Source: Caldilineaceae bacterium (GTDB lineage Bacteria; Chloroflexota; Anaerolineae; Caldilineales; Caldilineaceae). Taken from it: a stretch of 64,000 nucleotides of DNA. The stretch covers positions 1 to 64,000 of the forward strand of contig JAHBVH010000023.1 in NCBI GenBank assembly GCA_019637645.1. The letters run 5' to 3'. A program made the position numbers and the translations under genes. A model generated the notes under the pieces. It was given only the letters and a program-made list of their open reading frames with translations. It was not told the origin of the DNA and did no database searches. This document shows, one piece after another, positions 52,734 through 61,131 of this stretch (position 1 is the stretch's first letter; every line of letters starts with the position of its first letter).

Positions 52734-53804
52734 CTAGACGAGTGCTTCAAAGGCGGCGATCTCATCGGCACCGTCGAGGACGCCGATTTCCAGGTGGAAT
52801 TCACGGACTTCGCCGGGCTGAATGTATTGCAGATAGCCGTGTTTCCGATTCCACGCACGGCCTAACATGCTGACATTGCCCGGCTCAACCCCCGTGACAT
52901 AGGTGCCGCGGATGAAGTGTTGCCACTGATTGACTAAGGGAATCTCGCTGATCGGGAATTTCCAGTAGAGTCCCAAGCCCAATTTATCATTAATCAACCC
53001 TACCCGGACATTGCCTTCGGCATCGGCAATGGGACGATGCACAAAAACGCTGTCGGTAAAGCTCGGCTGTGGACCTTGGGCCACCGTGTAGACATCGGGG
53101 CCCACTTCTTGGTCGGCCTGCCACTCGGTGGTCTTGGCACTGTTGATGACAAAGCGCGTACCCGCATCCAGCACCGGGAAGCCGGGGTTGCAGTGGTAGA
53201 CAAACATGAGCGGTGAGCGGTCTATGCTCAGATTTTCGATTCGATCATAGATGTGGAACGACTTTTCGCCAAGGACAGTGGAGATCTCGCGGGTTAATTC
53301 CAGGTTGGTCTTAAAGACCTCGGCCTCGCGGATCTTTCCTCGCACACGCACGACATAATCTTCTCCTTCCCAGTTGCTGTCGGCTACCACATTTTTGGCA
53401 GGCAGGAACGAGAGCCGTCCGTGCAGACCCAGCTCTTGGTTCTCTTCCTCGGGGTCAACTTCGGGGTGGCCGGTAAAGGTCATCCCACAGCTGAGGACAA
53501 GCCCCCCATAGAAGCCACGCATCCAACCATTGCCCTGGGGTTCATAGAAGGCTGGGCCAACATCGCCCGTGCTGCCGCGGAAACAGAGCGACATCCCTTT
53601 GTAGTGAGCCGAAGCCACATCAAGGGCACGCCCAGGGAGGATCGAGAAACCGAGCCCCGAGGCGTTGAAGACTTCGATCAAGTCGGAGCCGCGTTCAATG
53701 CCTTCGGTGAGGGCCGCCTTGCGCGCATTCGCCACTTGTGTCATATCGCCAACGCGATCGAGTAGTTCGCGTTTGGTGTAGTGCTGTCCAAATAGGGTAG
53801 GCAT
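52734..53804 (-). CDS. Aldose 1-epimerase-like protein (DUF4432)
   Basis: The 356-aa protein has the DUF4432 galactose-mutarotase-like fold: VFNASGLGFSILPGRALDVA near residues 49-67, FYGGLVLSCGMTFTG, GLHGRLSFLPA, REISTVLGEKSFHIYDRIEN and FVYHCNPGFPVLD. Members are thought to interconvert or bind sugar anomers. The ATG at 53804 follows GAGAGGAT, better than an ATG seven codons upstream. It is third in the leftward order dehydratase, 2-hydroxyacid dehydrogenase, epimerase, although 243 bp separate it from the dehydrogenase. A role in uptake or channelling of a sugar or sugar acid fits. Confidence 0.86.
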   Translation of the reverse strand: MPTLFGQHYTKRELLDRVGDMTQVANARKAALTEGIERGSDLIEVFNASGLGFSILPGRALDVASAHYKGMSLCFRGSTGDVGPAFYEPQGNGWMRGFYGGLVLSCGMTFTGHPEVDPEEENQELGLHGRLSFLPAKNVVADSNWEGEDYVVRVRGKIREAEVFKTNLELTREISTVLGEKSFHIYDRIENLSIDRSPLMFVYHCNPGFPVLDAGTRFVINSAKTTEWQADQEVGPDVYTVAQGPQPSFTDSVFVHRPIADAEGNVRVGLINDKLGLGLYWKFPISEIPLVNQWQHFIRGTYVTGVEPGNVSMLGRAWNRKHGYLQYIQPGEVREFHLEIGVLDGADEIAAFEALV

Positions 53805-54047
53805 AAGATCCTCTCTTGTGTGCATTCCTGGGTATTGCCATGGCAGTGACGGTTTATTAGAATCTGATGTTACGCTGCCAACTGATTGGCAAGAGCGTGA
53901 AAATCGGTTGCTACCAGGTCAAACGAAGGCCCTGGGTACAGGCTTCCACGCTTACACGCGATGCCAATGCTCTTTCTCGGCCTCAGATAACCCGGTAAAG
54001 AGCTATTTTACCAGGAGTCCTTTGAAAATCAACTTGCCTATTTCCAG

Positions 54048-55010
54048 CTAGAGCCGGTTGGCGGGGGCGCGTGGGGGCTGCCCTTGCAACACGCGTACGA
54101 CTTCTTCAGCAGCCCGGGTCCGCATCTCAATTTTAGCTTCTTCCGAATACCAAGCGCTATGGGGCGTCACGAGAATCCGCTCTTCGTGCAACAGGGGGTG
54201 ATCGGCGATGGGCGGCTCGACGGTCAAGACATCTAGTGCGGCGCCAGCCAACTGGCCGTTGCGTACGGCCCGCACGAGCGCGTCTTCGTCAATCAAGGGG
54301 CCGCGCGCCGCGTTGATCAGATAGGCGGTTGGCTTGACCATTGACAAAAAGTGGTCGTTGACCAGATGACGGGTGCTCTCCAACAGCGGGGTGTGTAATG
54401 AGATGTAGTCTGCTTCGCGCGCCAAGGTCGCTAGATCGACCACGCGTACGCCCAAGCGGTCGGCCGCGGCTTGATCCAAAACGGGGTCAAAGACAATCAC
54501 CTTGAGGCCCAAGCCGAGCCCTTTGCTGGCGGTTGCCTGACCAATCCGCCCAAAACCGACGACGCCCAAGGTTTGGTCGCGCAAGCGATGGACCGGCCCC
54601 GAACGCATGGGGTCCCACTGGCCGTTGCGCGTGGATTGGACAAGCGGCGTAAGACCGCGTGCTTGGGCGAGCAGCAAGGCAATCGCATGGGTGGAGACTT
54701 CATCAATCGAGTAGTCGGGCACATAGGCCACCCAAATCCCCCTGGCCGTAGCCGTCGGAATATCGATCGTATCCAGCCCGGTGCCAGCTCGGCTGATGAC
54801 ACGGCACTTCGCCATGCTCTCGATAATGGGTGTCGTGACACGCTCCAACGTCACCATCAAGGCATCCGCTTCTTGGACAGCAGCGAGCGCCTCTGGTTCA
54901 GTCAAGTTGCCCGTATGGATAATTTCGGCATCCAGTTGGCGCAAGACGGATCGTTCAACGGCGAGATCATCGCCAAACGAGGTATGCGCAATCACGACGG
55001 TCGGTTTCAT
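54048..55010 (-). CDS. D-isomer-specific 2-hydroxyacid dehydrogenase
   Basis: The 320-aa NAD-dependent enzyme has the N-terminal substrate domain with RAGTGLDTIDI near residues 74-84, the nucleotide-binding GVVGFGRIGQAT near 148-159 and the catalytic Arg in INAARGPLIDEDAL, with His in LVTPHSAWYSEEA near residue 282. It reduces or oxidises 2-hydroxy/2-oxo acids, possibly phosphoglycerate- or gluconate-like. AAGGAG precedes the ATG. It follows the enolase-superfamily gene with a 62-bp gap and is probably cotranscribed. A second, distinct family member sits at 62057 on the opposite strand. Confidence 0.93.
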   Translation of the reverse strand: MKPTVVIAHTSFGDDLAVERSVLRQLDAEIIHTGNLTEPEALAAVQEADALMVTLERVTTPIIESMAKCRVISRAGTGLDTIDIPTATARGIWVAYVPDYSIDEVSTHAIALLLAQARGLTPLVQSTRNGQWDPMRSGPVHRLRDQTLGVVGFGRIGQATASKGLGLGLKVIVFDPVLDQAAADRLGVRVVDLATLAREADYISLHTPLLESTRHLVNDHFLSMVKPTAYLINAARGPLIDEDALVRAVRNGQLAGAALDVLTVEPPIADHPLLHEERILVTPHSAWYSEEAKIEMRTRAAEEVVRVLQGQPPRAPANRL

Positions 55011-55072
55011 GAACGGAATCTCCTTATTCCTTGCCTGGCCTGGCGTTGGGGCCAGTCATCTTGATAATCAAA

Positions 55073-56347
55073 TTAATACTGTTCTATATCTTGCTCGGTA
55101 GTGACCCGGATGCGGGCATCTGGCCGCGCTAGCAAGGCTGGGCGCAGGGCAATGCCAAGACCGGGTTGCGCGTCGAGGCTGAGGTAGCCATCTGCAATCG
55201 CAATTGGGCGAGTAACAACATCGTTATACCAACCACCGTCGGCCCAATACGCGCGGACACTCTCCATGATCATGGCATTGGGTAGATGGAGCATGAGGTG
55301 GGCCGACGCCCACAACGCAACGGGGCCAACCGTGTCGTGCAAGGTGACGGGAAGGTAGTAGCTATCGGCCCAGGCACAGATCTTACGGATTTCGGTAATA
55401 CCGCCACCCCAGGCGACATCGGGCATGATGATGTCGGCTGCGGGGCGTTCGATCAGCGGACGAAAGCCATAGCGGGTAAAGACGCGCTCGCTTTGGCAGA
55501 GGGGGACCGTGGTGGCCGCCTTGAGCCGGACGTACGCTTCGGGGTTGTCGGGGGGCATGATCTCCTCTAGCCAGAGAATGTCATACGGTTCTAGGGCGCG
55601 GGCAATGCGGGTGGCCGTCGGTAGATCCCAACGGGCATGGCCTTCAATGGCAATCGCCATCTTGTCGCCAACGGCTTGGCGGATCGACGCCACAATTTGC
55701 AACCCTTGGCGAAGGTCCTCGTTGCTGATCGAATGGGCAACGCGCCCGGCCGCGGTTTCTCCACCCCAGATCCGCACTTTGCCGCGCGGATTGGCTGGCC
55801 CGGCCAATGTGACGCCAAATTGATCAAAGGGCCAGATCTTCATGGCCTTGATGCCTTGGCGCAGGAGGCTTTCGGCCAAGGCCCCGGCTTGCCCCTCCAG
55901 CCAGGCAAAATCGGGGTAGTTGCCGTAACCAACACAAGTGTTGTAAACTGGAATGCGCTCGCGATTTCTGCCACCCAACAACTGATAAATGGGCTGTCCC
56001 GTGGCTTGCCCAAGTAGATCCCACAGGGCAATATCAATGGCTGAGAGGGCGCGCATTTCTGCGCCGGCAAAGCCACAGAAGTTCACAAGGGCAAAGAGAT
56101 TGGCCCAGTGGTTTTCAATCTCGGTGGCCGCGCGGCCAAGCAGCAGCGGGGCATAGACATCGTGGATGATGGCGCTGATGGCTGCGGGAATATAATAGGT
56201 TTCGCCCAAGCCCACCAGGCCGGTGTCCGTATGGATGCGTACCCATAAGTTGTTCGGAAGCGCTTGCCGGGCCAAGCCCATCTGTTGCTGCCATTGCCGT
56301 TTGGGCATTGCTTCAAACCAAATCGTTTCCAGCTTGGTAATTTTCAT
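55073..56347 (-). CDS. Enolase-superfamily sugar-acid dehydratase (mandelate racemase-like)
   Basis: The 424-aa protein has the N-terminal capping domain (VRIHTDTGLVGLGETYYIP) and the barrel residues of the mandelate racemase group: Lys in AMKIWPFDQFG, the acidic ligand in IAIEGHARWDL, Glu in LWLEEIMPPDN, Asp in IMPDVAWGGGITE and the C-terminal HDTVGPV. This subgroup dehydrates sugar acids such as galactonate, glucarate or fuconate. Start: ATG 56347 begins MKITKLETIWFEAMP; an open frame to 56404 has no support, and the ribosome-binding site is weak. It is the first gene of the leftward sugar-acid operon. Confidence 0.9.
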   Translation of the reverse strand: MKITKLETIWFEAMPKRQWQQQMGLARQALPNNLWVRIHTDTGLVGLGETYYIPAAISAIIHDVYAPLLLGRAATEIENHWANLFALVNFCGFAGAEMRALSAIDIALWDLLGQATGQPIYQLLGGRNRERIPVYNTCVGYGNYPDFAWLEGQAGALAESLLRQGIKAMKIWPFDQFGVTLAGPANPRGKVRIWGGETAAGRVAHSISNEDLRQGLQIVASIRQAVGDKMAIAIEGHARWDLPTATRIARALEPYDILWLEEIMPPDNPEAYVRLKAATTVPLCQSERVFTRYGFRPLIERPAADIIMPDVAWGGGITEIRKICAWADSYYLPVTLHDTVGPVALWASAHLMLHLPNAMIMESVRAYWADGGWYNDVVTRPIAIADGYLSLDAQPGLGIALRPALLARPDARIRVTTEQDIEQY

Positions 56348-57238
56348 GATGAGTTGCTTACCACAGTGTTGATTAAGGTTTTTGATAGGACCGCCCGCGC
56401 CCAACGGACACCGAAAGGCACCGGGCTAGCGAACAACGCCGGCGAAAGCCCGCTTGAGCGGGCGGTGCGCACAACCATGGTAAAGACCTGAATTAACAAT
56501 GTATTTACTACATGATCAAGTAAGTTTTTGGGCATTCATTGTCTTGAATAGGCTCTAAGCAAACCAAACGCAAGGTGTGCTATGATGGCGCACACCTGCG
56601 CTAGGCCGAGCACTCAAGTTGCCGCATGCGAACGCTGTCAATGCTCGGCAAATCATCCATCAATTAACGGAGACAGGGAGATAATGGCTTTGGCATCCAA
56701 CCTGAAAATCGGCTGTGTCTCCTAACCGGCTGCCCAACTGGGCAGGATTGGCACAGGGAGGGTCAGGATGGACATTTAGTATATTGTATACCAAGATTTG
56801 ACAACATGTCAATCTTTCATTTATGATAACACCGTGCCAATCTGGCCGCATCAGAATTTGTCCCACCATTCTTAAAGTAAATCAAAGTAGCAACTTTAAC
56901 CTAGGTAAGCAACGTCAAAGCCGGTCCACAACCATGGGCGCAGATTGGTGATTACTAATCTTGCCATGCGCTGCATCTTTGTTGGGCAACTGCTTTTTGC
57001 CGTGGCGTTGTTTTGCTTTGGGCAAGTATTGGGCATACTGTAGGGTAAGCTTCCCATTTTAATCCTGGTAACGCGTTCGGTTGCGCTCACGGCGACACTA
57101 GTACGGTTGATCGGATTGGCCGATAGCGGCCAACCATGGCTCGTCGCGGTTGCCTAGACCCGCTTGAAGCGTTACTTGCGTTTTACCCTGTTGTGGATCG
57201 GAAGACGTTCACGCAAGTTTAGGAAGGAACCAATCGCT
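56348..57238. other. 891-bp divergent control region between two sugar-acid operons
   Basis: No credible gene is seen. The centre (56779-56827) holds overlapping divergent promoters and two palindromes. CTGCCCA-AC-TGGGCAG (56730-56745) is a perfect inverted repeat lying about 33 bp after the expected leftward start site. Leaders of roughly 400 bp would result on both sides. Confidence 0.75.
56779..56827. promoter_or_regulatory. Overlapping divergent promoters with two operators
   Basis: Rightward: TTGACA (56798-56803), 18-bp spacer, TATGAT (56822-56827). Leftward: TTGACA (complement of 56807-56812), 16-bp spacer, TATACA (complement of 56785-56790). The two -35 boxes are the arms of one palindrome, TTGACA-ACA-TGTCAA (56798-56812). 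A second dyad, GTATA-TTG-TATAC (56779-56791), covers the leftward -10 box and looks like a GntR-type operator. One regulator could switch both operons. No regulator gene is adjacent. Confidence 0.78.
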
Positions 57239-58558
57239 ATGATGACCCCAAAATCGCAACTGAGTCGTCGCAACTTTTTAAAGGCGGCCGCCGTGACAGG
57301 CGTCGGCACCGCTTTGGCTGCCTGCGCGGTGCCTGGCGCAGCGCCCAGCGGTGCTAGCGCGCCTGCTGTCAATACCGGTGCTCGGCAGACAGTCCGTTAT
57401 CTCTCGTGGTGGTTCGAGGAAGGCAACCGGGGGGCCACCTGGAAAGCCTTTATCAAGGAGTTTAACGAGTCGCAGAGTGATATTGAGGTGGTCGCCGAGA
57501 ATATTCCTTTCGACGCCTACACCACCAAGACCATTGTCGGGGCTCAATCCGGCCAGTTGGACGGTGATATTGTGATGGCGACGCCTGAACTCGCACCCCG
57601 CTTGATCAAAGCCGATCTCCTGCTGCCGCTGGACGATGTGCTAACCCGCAACAATATTACCGATCTCAGCTCGGCCCACGATGCGCTGCGCAAAGATGGT
57701 CATCTCTATGGGCTCGATATGGTGACGGTGGCCTTTGGTATTCTCTATAACCAAGCCCGGTATGATGAAGCAGGTGTTACCCCAGCGTCCACCCCAGAGG
57801 AATGGATCGAGGTCAGTCGTGCCTTGACCGACCGCGACAATCAGAAATATGGCATGTGGGCCAATCATTTGGTCAACGAAGCATCGGACTTTTGGTTCCA
57901 ACTCGAAGAGTGGTGTATGCCCTATGATGGTGTGTGGGCCGAAGGCCGCACCCCGCTTCTCACCTCGGAGCCGATCATCAAGGGGCTCAAGCTCTTCAAA
58001 GATATGTATGATGTGGCCTTCCCACAAGGGGCTGATGGGGCAACCGGCCAACGTCTCTTTGGCACGGGTGCAACGGCGCAAGGCTTGTTCGTATCCGCCG
58101 CGGTCGGTGGTCTGAAGCCGCTCTTCCCTGATCTCTATCCCCAACTGCGCAGCGCGCCGATTCCCTGGGAGAGCAACAAATCCATTGCCCGTATCCATCC
58201 GATGATGATCAACAAAGATTCGGCGGTTAAGGATGCTGCTTTGGAATTTGTCACCTATATGTACAAGCCAGATAATTATCGCCGGATGGTGGAAGGCTGC
58301 GAAGATGTGATCTTTGCCCAACCCTCGGCGGCACGCCAAGAATATCTGGATAACCTTCCCTGGCTGAAGCCCGGCTATGATGGTGTCACCTATGTGACCC
58401 CGTTTGATGTGGTGGGTGACTTTGTCTATAACTTCCAAGAACTGGGGCAGATTGTCATTACCAATTTTGCCAATGTGCTCAACGCTGGGAAGACGGTGGA
58501 AGAAGCCATGGAAGCCGCGCAAAAAGAAGCCGAAGCGCTGGCGGAACGGATTGAGTAA
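57239..58558 (+). CDS. Sugar ABC transporter substrate-binding lipoprotein, Tat-exported (first of two)
   Basis: The 439-aa protein has a twin-arginine signal, SRRNFLKAAAVTGVGTAL, ending in the lipobox LAAC, so it is folded inside the cell and then lipid-anchored outside. The mature part is a type-1 family (UgpB/MalE-like) binding protein: YLSWWFEEGNRGATWKAF, then ILYNQARYDEAGVTPASTPEEW and YVTPFDVVGDFVYNFQELG. The ATG at 57239 follows AGGAAGGAACC; an upstream in-frame start at 57164 is unlikely. It heads the rightward transport operon. The ligand cannot be told, but neighbours point to a sugar or sugar acid. Confidence 0.92.
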   Translation: MMTPKSQLSRRNFLKAAAVTGVGTALAACAVPGAAPSGASAPAVNTGARQTVRYLSWWFEEGNRGATWKAFIKEFNESQSDIEVVAENIPFDAYTTKTIVGAQSGQLDGDIVMATPELAPRLIKADLLLPLDDVLTRNNITDLSSAHDALRKDGHLYGLDMVTVAFGILYNQARYDEAGVTPASTPEEWIEVSRALTDRDNQKYGMWANHLVNEASDFWFQLEEWCMPYDGVWAEGRTPLLTSEPIIKGLKLFKDMYDVAFPQGADGATGQRLFGTGATAQGLFVSAAVGGLKPLFPDLYPQLRSAPIPWESNKSIARIHPMMINKDSAVKDAALEFVTYMYKPDNYRRMVEGCEDVIFAQPSAARQEYLDNLPWLKPGYDGVTYVTPFDVVGDFVYNFQELGQIVITNFANVLNAGKTVEEAMEAAQKEAEALAERIE

Positions 58559-58609
58559 GGATATCCCCAATAGAGCTTTTTGTGCCAAGGCAATGGCGTG
58601 GTTGACTCA

Positions 58610-58649
58610 GTAAAGAGCGTAGGGCTAACCTACGCTCGCTACTCTTTAC
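58610..58649 (+). promoter_or_regulatory. Intercistronic stem-loop between the two binding-protein genes
   Basis: GAGCGTAGG (58615-58623) pairs with CCTACGCTC (58629-58637) around GCTAA, with outer GTAAAGAG / CTCTTTAC at 58610 and 58642. No T-run follows immediately, so it more likely protects the upstream mRNA or reduces downstream expression than terminates. Confidence 0.75.
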
Positions 58650-58712
58650 GCACCGTGTTGCTGCTACTCCCCATCCCTCAATTGTGCCCTTTCGACAAAG
58701 GAGAACCTAGCT

Positions 58713-60056
58713 ATGACAACTGCACGCTCACAAACTGTTACGCGCCGTACATTTCTGCAAGGCGCTGGCCTGTTGACCATGGGCGCGGCCCTGGCCGCCT
58801 GTGCCCCTGCTGCGCCCACGACGGCCCCGGCTGGCGATACTGGCGCCGCACCGGCTGCTGAAGGCGCAACGATTAACTTCTTGGGTGGCCCTTGGTCCTT
58901 TCTCCCCGCGCTAGATACTGTCATTGACAACTTTGCTGCCCAATGGGGGGCCGAGAACAATGTCACCATCACCTTTGAGCGCGATGCGCAGGTCTTGCCC
59001 AAAATCCAAACTGCCATTGAAACCGGCGGCCCCGCCAATATTATTCAATACAGTTCCCCGCCCCAAATCTTTGCCAACGCCCTGGTCGATGTCACCGACA
59101 TTGCCACGGAGTTGGGCGAAGAAGGCGGTGGCTATTTGCCCAACGCGCCCTATCAAATGGGGACGGAAGATGGTAAGTGGTTGGGCGCGCCCCTCGGCCA
59201 GCACAACTGGTTTATCAACTACCGCCAAGATTGGCTGCAAGAAGAGGGCTATGAAACTTTCCCCGATACCTGGGAAGAAGCCCTGGTCGCCGGTGCAAAG
59301 CTCAAGGCCAAAGGCCGTCCCTTTGGCATGACCTTCTCCGACCAAGCCAGTGGTGATGGCAATGGCGTGCCGCGGCTAGTGCTGTGGGCCTTTGGTGGGA
59401 AAGAGTTTAACGAAGATGGCTCCCTCGCGCTCGACAGTGAAGAGACCCTGGCCGCGCTCGAATTTGCCATTCAACTGCACAATGAAGCGGGCGATCCCGG
59501 CGAAGTGGGCTATGACGATGGGGCCAACAACGCGGCTTTCCTGGCTGGCAAGATCTCCATGACCGCGAACGTCAACACCATCTATTTGCCTGCGCTGACC
59601 AACAACCCCGATATCGCGAACGGCATGAACCATGCGCTGCCGCCACAGGGCCCCGGTGGGCGCTTTGGCTATGGTCAGCTACCGTGGTGGGGCATCCTCA
59701 ACCACACCGAAGGCGCGAATCTGACCGCCACCACCGACTTTATGCGGGCTTTCCTCAAAATGGAGAACTTTGGGGCCTTCTACAAGGCTGGCCAGGGCTA
59801 CATTCTACCCTTGCTGCCCAACTATGAAAATGAACCGATCTGGCCTGAAGATCCCAAATTGGTGATCGCCAAAGATATGTTCAAGCTCGCCTTGCCTGCT
59901 GGCCACGCCCTGCCCCAACAGACCAAGCTCGCCGCGCTCATTCAGGATAAAATCTTGATTGGCAAGCTCTTCTCCCAAGCTTGCGCGACCAATGACGCCC
60001 GCGTCGCCCTCGATGGCGTGTTGAAAGATATCGAAGATCTGAAGCTACTGGCCTAG
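58713..60056 (+). CDS. Sugar ABC transporter substrate-binding lipoprotein, Tat-exported (second)
   Basis: The 447-aa protein again has a twin-arginine signal (TRRTFLQGAGLLTMGAAL) and a lipobox (LAAC), followed by a low-complexity Ala/Thr/Pro spacer. The mature domain is MalE-like: FLGGPWSFLPALDTVIDNFA, then QIFANALVDVTDIA, NWFINYRQDWLQEEGYETFP and AALEFAIQLHNEAG. AAAGGAG precedes the ATG. Sequence identity with the first binding protein looks low, so the two are not a recent duplication. It lies just upstream of the permease genes and is the more likely partner of them. Confidence 0.92.
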   Translation: MTTARSQTVTRRTFLQGAGLLTMGAALAACAPAAPTTAPAGDTGAAPAAEGATINFLGGPWSFLPALDTVIDNFAAQWGAENNVTITFERDAQVLPKIQTAIETGGPANIIQYSSPPQIFANALVDVTDIATELGEEGGGYLPNAPYQMGTEDGKWLGAPLGQHNWFINYRQDWLQEEGYETFPDTWEEALVAGAKLKAKGRPFGMTFSDQASGDGNGVPRLVLWAFGGKEFNEDGSLALDSEETLAALEFAIQLHNEAGDPGEVGYDDGANNAAFLAGKISMTANVNTIYLPALTNNPDIANGMNHALPPQGPGGRFGYGQLPWWGILNHTEGANLTATTDFMRAFLKMENFGAFYKAGQGYILPLLPNYENEPIWPEDPKLVIAKDMFKLALPAGHALPQQTKLAALIQDKILIGKLFSQACATNDARVALDGVLKDIEDLKLLA

Positions 60057-60063
60057 TTCTGTG

Positions 60064-60157
60064 GCAGAAGACAGAGGTCAGAAGAGAGAAGAGAGAAGAG
60101 AGAAGAGAGAAGAGAGAAGACAGAATCTGACCTCTGTCTTCTGACCTCTGACCTCTG
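60064..60157. repeat. AG-rich 7-bp tandem repeat flanked by inverted repeats
   Basis: GAAGAGA is repeated 5.7 times (60081-60120). On the left, GCAGAAGACAGAGGTCAGAAG is mirrored on the right by CTTCTGACCTCTGACCTCTGC-type sequence, so the whole unit can fold. It shares CAGAATCTGACCT with 21037-21130. It lies between the binding-protein gene and the first permease gene of one operon. Confidence 0.88.
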
Positions 60158-60173
60158 CCTAGGGGGGAAATTA

Positions 60174-61103
60174 ATGGCTGCAAAGACGCGCGCTCAGTCG
60201 CGCTCATGGGGCGCGACCATCAGCCGGTGGCTGCATAAGGATAGTGCACTGGGCTACCTGTTGCTGAGCCCAGGCTTTCTTTTTTTGACCATCATGATGG
60301 CCTATCCGTTTTTCTATGCGGTTTATCTGAGTTTTACGGATAAGCAGATCGGGGGGCCAGCCAATTTCACGGGGCTCGATAACTATGTCCGGCTGTTGGG
60401 GACGAATCTTTTTACCAAGACAGTGATCAACTCACTGGTCTACACGATCATCGCCTTGTTCTTCAAGTTTGCTGGTGGTTTGGCGTTGGCCGTTCTGCTG
60501 AACCGCCCCTTTATTGGTCAGCGCTTTGCGAAAGCGTTGATGTTGCTACCGTGGATTATGCCAACGGTCTTTAGCACGATGATCTGGTCGTGGATCTTTC
60601 ACCCGAGCTTTAGTATTGTCAACGAAGTGTTGGTCAACAAGCTGGGCCTACTGACCGAACCGATCCCCTTTCTGCGCGATGAGTGGTGGGCGATGGCCTC
60701 ATTGATCCTGGTCAATGTCTGGCGCGGGATTCCCTTCTTTGGGATCACCTTCTTGGCCGCTATTCAGTCGGTTTCCGTGGAGATTATCGAGGCGAGCAAA
60801 ATTGATGGCGCTTCGGCCTGGCGTTCGTTCTGGCAGATCACCTTCCCCATGATTCGGCCCGTGGTGATTATTGTGATGCTGATCTCGACCATTGGCACGC
60901 TGGGCGATTTTGACTTGCCCTTCTTGCTAACCCGTGGTGGGCCGAACGATGCCACCACGTTGTTTGCGTTAACGGCGTATACCTTGTCACTCTCCTCTGG
61001 CATGATCGGCCTGGGTGCCGCGGTGACGATGACGATGTTCCCGGCCCTGGTCTTATTGGTCATTGCCTCCTTGATCAGCGTGCGTCGGCAACAGCAGAAC
61101 TGA
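60174..61103 (+). CDS. CUT1 sugar ABC transporter permease, MalF/UgpA-like
   Basis: The 309-aa membrane protein has six predicted helices, starting with LLLSPGFLFLTIMMAYPFFYAVYLSF. The cytoplasmic EAA loop, the contact point for the ATPase, reads IIEASKIDGASAWRSFWQITFPMIRP near residues 204-229. It forms half of the translocation channel. AGGGGGGAAAT precedes the ATG. It is followed by its partner permease after 28 bp. Confidence 0.95.
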   Translation: MAAKTRAQSRSWGATISRWLHKDSALGYLLLSPGFLFLTIMMAYPFFYAVYLSFTDKQIGGPANFTGLDNYVRLLGTNLFTKTVINSLVYTIIALFFKFAGGLALAVLLNRPFIGQRFAKALMLLPWIMPTVFSTMIWSWIFHPSFSIVNEVLVNKLGLLTEPIPFLRDEWWAMASLILVNVWRGIPFFGITFLAAIQSVSVEIIEASKIDGASAWRSFWQITFPMIRPVVIIVMLISTIGTLGDFDLPFLLTRGGPNDATTLFALTAYTLSLSSGMIGLGAAVTMTMFPALVLLVIASLISVRRQQQN

Positions 61104-61131
61104 GGTACGATCAGATGAAGGGGGATTTACG

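Noticed and set aside
55073..56347. Considered as MenC (o-succinylbenzoate synthase), the missing step of the men operon
   Set aside because: It is an enolase-superfamily protein, but its motifs, the HDTVGPV end and its sugar-acid neighbours fit a sugar-acid dehydratase; it is 30 kb from the men genes.
56896..57090. 64-aa leftward frame in the divergent control region
   Set aside because: No ribosome-binding site, no motif and unlike the coding style of the neighbours.
57641..58588. 315-aa leftward open frame opposite the first binding-protein gene
   Set aside because: No motif and no ribosome-binding site; the rightward frame has a Tat signal, lipobox and binding-protein motifs.
60064..60157. 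Considered as a CRISPR-like array
   Set aside because: The unit is 7 bp without spacers, and no cas genes are present.
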